Assembly (NCBI GenBank): GCA_014649555.1
Contig: BMTG01000002.1
Location: 372,001 to 436,000, forward strand
Length of the DNA: 64,000 bases
Reading direction: 5' to 3'
From: Streptomyces globisporus
GTDB lineage: Bacteria; Actinomycetota; Actinomycetes; Streptomycetales; Streptomycetaceae
Shown: piece after piece, positions 59,518-64,000 of the stretch
Layout: the number at the start of each line of letters is the position of its first letter
How positions within the stretch are numbered: the first letter of the stretch is position 1
Position numbers and translations under genes: made by a program
Notes under the pieces: model-generated
Told to the model about the DNA's origin: nothing
The model's database searches: none
The model's input: only the letters and a program-made list of their open reading frames with translations

Positions 59518-60999
59518 ATGCCGTCACCCGCCGTCGTCATCGGCGTGGACAGTTCGACCCAGTCCACCAAGGCAGCCTTCATCGACGCCGGGACCGGCGA
59601 GCAGCTCGCCGTGGGGCGCGCCGCGCATGTGGTCACCGGCGAGGCGGGGGCCCGGGAGACCGATCCGGAGATCTGGTGGCGGGCGCTGTGCGAGGCGGTG
59701 GCCGCCGGGCTGAAGGAGTCCGGTCTCCCCGCCCGCGCGGTCACCGGGATCGCGGTGGCCGGGCAGCAGCACGGGCTCGTCGTGCTGGACCGGGCGGGCC
59801 GGCCGCTGCGCCCCGCGCTGCTGTGGAACGACACCCGCTCCGCGCCGCAGGCCGCCGCTCTCACGGAGGCGCTCGGCGGGCCGGGGGCCTGGACGGCGCG
59901 GACCGGGTCCGTACCGGTGGCGTCCATCACCGCCTCCAAGTGGCAGTGGCTGCGGGAGAACGACCCGGCGAGCGCGGCGGACGCGGCGGGCGTCCGGCTC
60001 CCCCACGACTTCCTGACCGAGCGCCTCGCGGGTGTCGCCGCCACCGACCCCGGGGACGCCTCGGGCAGCGGCTGGTACTCCACCGCGACCGGCGCGTACG
60101 ACCCCGAACTGCTGGACCTCCTCGGCCTCGACGCGGCCCTGCTCCCGGAGGTGGCGCCCACCGGGGCGGCCCGGATCGGCTCGCTCACCGAAGCGGCGGC
60201 CGAGGCGCTCGGCCTGTCCGCGGGCATCGCGGTGGCGGCCGGCACCGGCGACAACATGAGCGCCGCCGTGGGCCTCGGTCTCGGCGGCGCGGGGCTGCTG
60301 GACCACCCGGCCCTCAGCCTCGGCACCTCCGGCACGGTGTTCGCGGCCTCCCGCACCCGGCCCGCGTCGACCGCGCTCAACGGGTTCGCCGCCGCCGACG
60401 GTACGTACCTCCCGCTGGCCTGCACCCTCAACTGCACGCTCGCCGTGGACAAGGTGGCCGCCCTGCTCGGCCTGGACCGCGAGGACGCGGCGCCCGGCGG
60501 CGAGGCGGTCCTCCTCCCGTACCTCGACGGCGAACGGACCCCCGACCTGCCGACCGCCTCCGGCCTCCTCACCGGGCTCCGCCACGACACGACCCGGCAG
60601 CAACTGCTGGGCGCCGCCTACGAGGGCGCGGCCGTCACCGTACTGCGGGCCATGGACGAGCTGCTGTCCGCCTGCGGCCTCGACCCGGACGCGCCCGAGG
60701 TGGCCGGCCGGCCGCTGCGCCTGATCGGCGGCGGGGCGCAGGGGCGGATGTGGGTGGAGACGGTACGCCGCCTCTCGGGCCGCCCGCTCGTCATCCCGGG
60801 CAGCGGAGAGCTGGTCGCCCTCGGCGCGGCGGCACTGGCCGCATCGGCTGCGGGCGGGGGTGACCCGGTGGCCGTGGCAGCGGCCTGGCAGAAGTCCGGG
60901 ACGGACCGTCAACTGCCGCCGGTGGACAGGGACACGGAGACCTGGGAGCGGGTCACGTCGGTCCTGGAGCGGGCGTCGGAGCCGTTGCTGGGCGGCTGA
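59518..60999 (+). CDS. xylB: Xylulokinase
   Basis: 493 residues, FGGY-kinase fold: VIGVDSSTQSTKAAFID (phosphate 1), GIAVAGQQHGLVVLD, LLWNDTRSAPQ, SITASKWQWLRENDP, AVAAGTGDNMSAAVGLGL, LSLGTSGTVFA (phosphate 2) and PLRLIGGGAQGRMWVE (adenosine site). It phosphorylates D-xylulose for entry into the pentose phosphate pathway. AAAGAGG precedes the ATG at 59518. Divergent from xylA, so both are probably under the ROK regulator encoded nearby. Confidence 0.96.
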   Translation: MPSPAVVIGVDSSTQSTKAAFIDAGTGEQLAVGRAAHVVTGEAGARETDPEIWWRALCEAVAAGLKESGLPARAVTGIAVAGQQHGLVVLDRAGRPLRPALLWNDTRSAPQAAALTEALGGPGAWTARTGSVPVASITASKWQWLRENDPASAADAAGVRLPHDFLTERLAGVAATDPGDASGSGWYSTATGAYDPELLDLLGLDAALLPEVAPTGAARIGSLTEAAAEALGLSAGIAVAAGTGDNMSAAVGLGLGGAGLLDHPALSLGTSGTVFAASRTRPASTALNGFAAADGTYLPLACTLNCTLAVDKVAALLGLDREDAAPGGEAVLLPYLDGERTPDLPTASGLLTGLRHDTTRQQLLGAAYEGAAVTVLRAMDELLSACGLDPDAPEVAGRPLRLIGGGAQGRMWVETVRRLSGRPLVIPGSGELVALGAAALAASAAGGGDPVAVAAAWQKSGTDRQLPPVDRDTETWERVTSVLERASEPLLGG

Positions 61000-61046
61000 G
61001 CCACCGGCGGGAAGTTCGGCCGCTGTGACGCCAGGGCATCAGGGCA

Positions 61047-61658
61047 TCAGGGCAGGCCGACCAGACCCCAGCCGCGACCGGCGGCAGTCGTCGTCACGGC
61101 ACCCCATTCCCGTACCAGCGCCGTGAAGGCCTCGAAGCTCTCCGGGCGACCCGCCCAGCCTTCGCACTCGGCGGCGAACGGCTCCCTCAGTTCCTCCAGG
61201 CGCGGTTCCACCCGTTCCCAGGCCCGCGCCTTGCCCGACAGCACCTCCGGCGGGCAGGCCAGCAGGACGTGCCGATGCCACGGATCGGCGGCAGGCGGGA
61301 AGAACCCCTCACCGCCGGCGAAGGCCGGCCCCGCGTCCCGGACCAGACCGTCGAGGAAAGTGTCCATCGGCTCACGCACGGAAGCATCGACGAGCGACCG
61401 CATGCCGGCCCATGCGGAGCCCGCGCGGACGTGCGGCATATGGGCGCCGTTGGTGGTGAGGAAGCTGTACTCGGCACACCACGCCGGCTCCGGACCCGGA
61501 GGCCGGAGCCGGCCGTCGGCCCGCCCGCGCCCGAGGTCGTACGGCTCCTCGGGGCCCCATGGCCAGGCCATGTCCTCCAGCAGGCCGATCCGGTCCTCGA
61601 CGGGGACGGCGCCCAACCGCTCCCAGTCCACCATGAACAACGTGAGATCCATCCCCAT
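61047..61658 (-). CDS. Conserved-looking protein of unknown function
   Basis: 203 residues, soluble, acidic. MGMDLTLFMVDWERLGAVPVEDRIGLLED, then EPAWCAEYSFLTTNGAHMPHVRAGSAWAGMRSLVDASVREPMDTFLDGL and GRPESFEAFTALVREWGAVTTTAAGRGWGLVGLP. No catalytic motif or known domain is visible. It converges on xylB. The start may be the ATG at 61658 or at 61652. Confidence 0.7.
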   Translation of the reverse strand: MGMDLTLFMVDWERLGAVPVEDRIGLLEDMAWPWGPEEPYDLGRGRADGRLRPPGPEPAWCAEYSFLTTNGAHMPHVRAGSAWAGMRSLVDASVREPMDTFLDGLVRDAGPAFAGGEGFFPPAADPWHRHVLLACPPEVLSGKARAWERVEPRLEELREPFAAECEGWAGRPESFEAFTALVREWGAVTTTAAGRGWGLVGLP

Positions 61659-61733
61659 GGCCGCAGCCTAGGCAGGATCCCGTACGTCGCGAACCGTGCG
61701 CCGGACACCCGCCTCGGACCCCGAAGCCCCCGG

Positions 61734-61763
61734 TTGGGAATACGAACTGATTTTCCATAAGAT
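61734..61763 (+). promoter_or_regulatory. Promoter of the VWA operon
   Basis: TTGGGA (61734-61739), an 18-base spacer, TAAGAT (61758-61763), then six bases to the ATG at 61770. The spacing implies transcription starting at or next to the ATG, hence a leaderless mRNA. This fits the absence of a ribosome-binding site. Confidence 0.6.
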
Positions 61764-61769
61764 CCGGCG

Positions 61770-63053
61770 ATGATCACTAGAAAACGGCTGACGACCGGGG
61801 TGGGCATAACGCTCGCCACCCTGGCCGCCGGGCTCGGCACCGCGATCCCCGCCGCCGCCGCCGCCGAAGCCCCCGCCGCCCCCTCCCCCAAGGTCGAGCT
61901 GGTGCTCGACGTCAGCGGTTCCATGCGCACCCGGGACATCGACGGGCAGTCCCGGATGGCCGCTGCCAAGCAGGCGTTCAACGATGTTCTGGACGCGGTG
62001 CCCGAGCAGGTTCAGCTCGGGATCCGGACGCTCGGTGCGGACTACCCGGGTGAGGACCGCAAGGTCGGGTGCAAGGACACCCGGCAGCTCTACCCGGTCG
62101 GCCCGCTCGACCGTACGGAGGCCAAGACCGCCGTCGCCACCCTCGCCCCCACCGGGTTCACCCCGATCGGTCCCGCCCTGCTCGGCGCTGCCGACGATCT
62201 GGAGGGCGGGGACGGTTCGCGGCGGATCGTGCTCATAACGGACGGCGAGGACACCTGCGGGCCGCTCGACCCGTGCGAGGTGGCCCGGGAGATCGCCGCA
62301 CGCGGCACCCACCTGGTCGTGGACACGCTCGGCCTGGTGCCCAACGCCAAGATCCGGCAGCAGCTGACCTGCATCGCGGAGGCCACCGGCGGGACGTACA
62401 CCGCCGTCCAGCACAAGGAAGAACTCTCCGGCCGCGTCAAGCAGTTGGTGGACCGGGCCGCCGAGCCCGTCGTCACTCCGGTGGCGACCGAGGGGGCCGG
62501 AAGCTGTTCCGGCGCACCCGAGTTGAAGGCGGGTCTCTACACCGACCGGGCGGAGATCGCCCAGCACCGCTGGTACCGCGTCGACGTGCTGCCCGGTCAG
62601 GAGCTGCGCGCCTCGGCGAGCGTCGCGGCCGACCGTGCCGTGGACGACGACTACGGGGTCCTGCTGCGCGCGGTGACCGCGCACGGACGCGAGATCGTCC
62701 GGGGTTCCGAAGCCGGGACCGGCCGGACCGATGTGATCTCGTCCGGGCTGCGCTATCCGAAGCCCGAGGCGGAGGACGGTGACGACGGCGACGGCAAGCC
62801 CGCCGCCGAGACCGTCTGCCTCCAGCTCGCCCACTCCTTCTCCGCGCCCGCCTCGGTGAAGAAGTCCCCCGGCCTGCCGGTCGAGCTGACCGTGGACCTG
62901 GTGGACGGCCCGGACAACGCCTCGGACGTGGCCGCCTTCGGGCTCGGCCGCGGCTGGTGGCTGCTCGGCGTGCTCGTCCTGACCGGACTGGTCGCGGGCC
63001 TGCTGACAGGCTGGCTCTCGCGCTGGCGTGTCGCCGTCTGGAGGACGAACTGA
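61770..63053 (+). CDS. Secreted/membrane von Willebrand factor A-domain protein
   Basis: 427 residues: signal peptide (about 1-32, AAAAAEAP cleavage region), then a VWA domain (about 41-235) with the MIDAS motif DVSGSM (47-52), TGFTPIGPALLGAADDL and VLITDGEDTCG. A beta-rich domain follows (about 250-390), then a C-terminal membrane helix (GWWLLGVLVLTGLVAGLLTGWLS, about 398-420) with a basic tail. It is exposed outside and anchored at its C-terminus. The stop shares one base with the next start. Such VWA proteins mediate metal-dependent protein contacts. Specific role unknown. Confidence 0.88.
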   Translation: MITRKRLTTGVGITLATLAAGLGTAIPAAAAAEAPAAPSPKVELVLDVSGSMRTRDIDGQSRMAAAKQAFNDVLDAVPEQVQLGIRTLGADYPGEDRKVGCKDTRQLYPVGPLDRTEAKTAVATLAPTGFTPIGPALLGAADDLEGGDGSRRIVLITDGEDTCGPLDPCEVAREIAARGTHLVVDTLGLVPNAKIRQQLTCIAEATGGTYTAVQHKEELSGRVKQLVDRAAEPVVTPVATEGAGSCSGAPELKAGLYTDRAEIAQHRWYRVDVLPGQELRASASVAADRAVDDDYGVLLRAVTAHGREIVRGSEAGTGRTDVISSGLRYPKPEAEDGDDGDGKPAAETVCLQLAHSFSAPASVKKSPGLPVELTVDLVDGPDNASDVAAFGLGRGWWLLGVLVLTGLVAGLLTGWLSRWRVAVWRTN

Positions 63054-63928
63054 TGACCAGGACCCTTCGCCGCACCCGCGGGGTACGGCTCGCGCTCACC
63101 GGGGCACTGCTCGCCGGGCTGACCCTCCTCACCACGGCTTCCCCGGCGGTGGCGGACGACCCGTCGGCGAGCGCGAGCCCGGCCGGGGACGAGGCCGGGC
63201 CCACGGAGGCCGGCACCACGTTCCGTACGGCGACCGCCCTGAAGCAGGGCCAGTCCGGCATCGCCCAGGCCTCCGCCGGCGACTACCTGTACTGGGTGTT
63301 CCCGGCCGACGCCGGTCAGCGGCCCACCGTCCGGGCCACGGTCAAGCTGCCCGAGAGCGCCGCCCGGCGCGGTACGTCCGCCTGGCAGGTCGACGTGTAC
63401 GACGGGCTGCGCCGCCGCCAGGCCTGCATGTACGGGCACCAGACCCGTAAGGCCGCGGCCGACGCGGCCACCGTCGAGCTGTCCTGCGTCCTGCGCCCGG
63501 TGCGGTCCTGGTCCGAGCCGTGGGCGAACGACCCGCTGCCCGGCAGCTACTACATCCGCCTCACGGTGGTGGACCTGCCCGCCGCCGACCTGGGACTGCC
63601 GGTCGGCGTCCAGGTGAGGACGAGCATCAAGGAGGTGGGCGGATCCCAGGACGGGGACGGCACGCTCTCGGAGCCGTTGGTCCCCGGCGTCTCGGTCGCC
63701 TCGACGAACGAGACGGGCGAGACGGGCGAGGCTGATGACGGGGGTGCTTCGGCCGCGCCCCGGACCGTCGCCGCCGGCAAGCCCGAGGACGGCTGGGCCT
63801 CCGGCTGGTGGACCGACCGCTGGCTGTGGACCGTGGGCGGTGGGCTGCTCGCCGCGCTGGCGGCCGCGTTCGGCTACTCGCTGACCCGGGGCCGGGGCCG
63901 GCCGTCCCACGTTCCGCCCAGCGTCTGA
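63053..63928 (+). CDS. Membrane-anchored exported protein, partner of the VWA protein
   Basis: 291 residues: a signal peptide (about 1-34, TASPAVADD) precedes a beta-rich ectodomain with GTTFRTATALKQGQSGIAQASAGDYLYWVFPADAGQRPTVRATVKL and PLPGSYYIRLTVVDLP. A C-terminal membrane helix (LWTVGGGLLAALAAAFGYSL, about 257-276) and a short basic tail complete it. The ectodomain pattern (short strand blocks around a YWVFPA motif) resembles that of the VWA protein's second domain. GGAGGA precedes the ATG at 63053, which overlaps the previous stop (TGATG), so the two are translationally coupled. Function unknown. Confidence 0.82.
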   Translation: MTRTLRRTRGVRLALTGALLAGLTLLTTASPAVADDPSASASPAGDEAGPTEAGTTFRTATALKQGQSGIAQASAGDYLYWVFPADAGQRPTVRATVKLPESAARRGTSAWQVDVYDGLRRRQACMYGHQTRKAAADAATVELSCVLRPVRSWSEPWANDPLPGSYYIRLTVVDLPAADLGLPVGVQVRTSIKEVGGSQDGDGTLSEPLVPGVSVASTNETGETGEADDGGASAAPRTVAAGKPEDGWASGWWTDRWLWTVGGGLLAALAAAFGYSLTRGRGRPSHVPPSV

Positions 63929-64000
63929 CCGTCCCACCGGCCGCTCCCCGAGTGGCGACCTCCGCCGGCCTCGAAGATCCTGGCCCCCGACAGGGGCGGG

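Noticed and set aside
61269-61760. 163-residue plus-strand frame opposite the hypothetical gene at 61047
   Set aside because: Pro/Arg-rich composition typical of antisense frames; the minus-strand frame has a better amino-acid pattern.

Overview
The window is very GC-rich, with strong third-position GC bias, dense operons full of ATGA/GTGA stop-start overlaps, and Streptomyces hallmarks: a Wbl protein, a conservon (cvnA-E), DUF397/XRE pairs, a small two-domain laccase, an actinobacterial mce locus, and an xylose isomerase close to the S. rubiginosus enzyme. It reads as a chromosomal segment of a Streptomyces species. I see no rRNA, tRNA, insertion sequence, prophage or CRISPR array.

Layout. 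1-3815: a 5' gene fragment, a WhiB-like protein, a two-domain VOC protein and a SNF2-type helicase. 3855-9940: a small laccase, divergent from a two-gene operon for a secreted ThuA/sugar-dehydrogenase fusion and a secreted cupredoxin / Ig-like repeat / DUF1080 protein. 9970-14304: a membrane protein and a LigD-type polymerase (coupled), divergent from a LigC-like DNA ligase, then polyphosphate kinase 2. 14411-28734: one long leftward mce operon (ATPase, two YrbE permeases, six Mce proteins, four Mce-associated proteins), then a lytic transglycosylase with a repetitive Pro-rich tail and a lipoprotein. 29208-34801: three secreted proteins (one DUF6801-like) and a PucR/CdaR-like regulator. 35003-41322: a small protein, an SCP2-acyl-CoA dehydrogenase operon behind a double palindrome, an excalibur protein, a 58-aa ORF, an ATP-grasp protein and a DHA2 exporter with a C-terminal extension. 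41348-45603: GNAT, YchJ-like, SAM methyltransferase, DUF397/XRE and an anti-sigma-like ATPase with partner. 45683-51874: GH4 glycosidase and the conservon, whose P450 lacks ExxR. 52339-56615: MarR-FUSC efflux operon and a DUF3105-DUF305 pair. 56706-60999: ROK regulator, xylA and xylB. 61047-63928: a hypothetical protein and a VWA-protein pair.

How the genes work together. The mce block should form an ABC-type lipid importer. The neighbouring secreted proteins, the LolA-like lipoprotein and the SCP2/acyl-CoA dehydrogenase pair suggest a larger lipid capture, import and oxidation neighbourhood. The promoter regions of mce and of the DUF6801 gene share sequence blocks, which hints at common control, possibly by the PucR-like regulator. 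The ThuA-dehydrogenase / cupredoxin-DUF1080 / laccase group looks like an extracellular copper-linked carbohydrate-oxidation module. The xyl genes form a classic D-xylose catabolic unit with a local ROK repressor.

All assignments come from reading the sequence by eye. No database search was possible.
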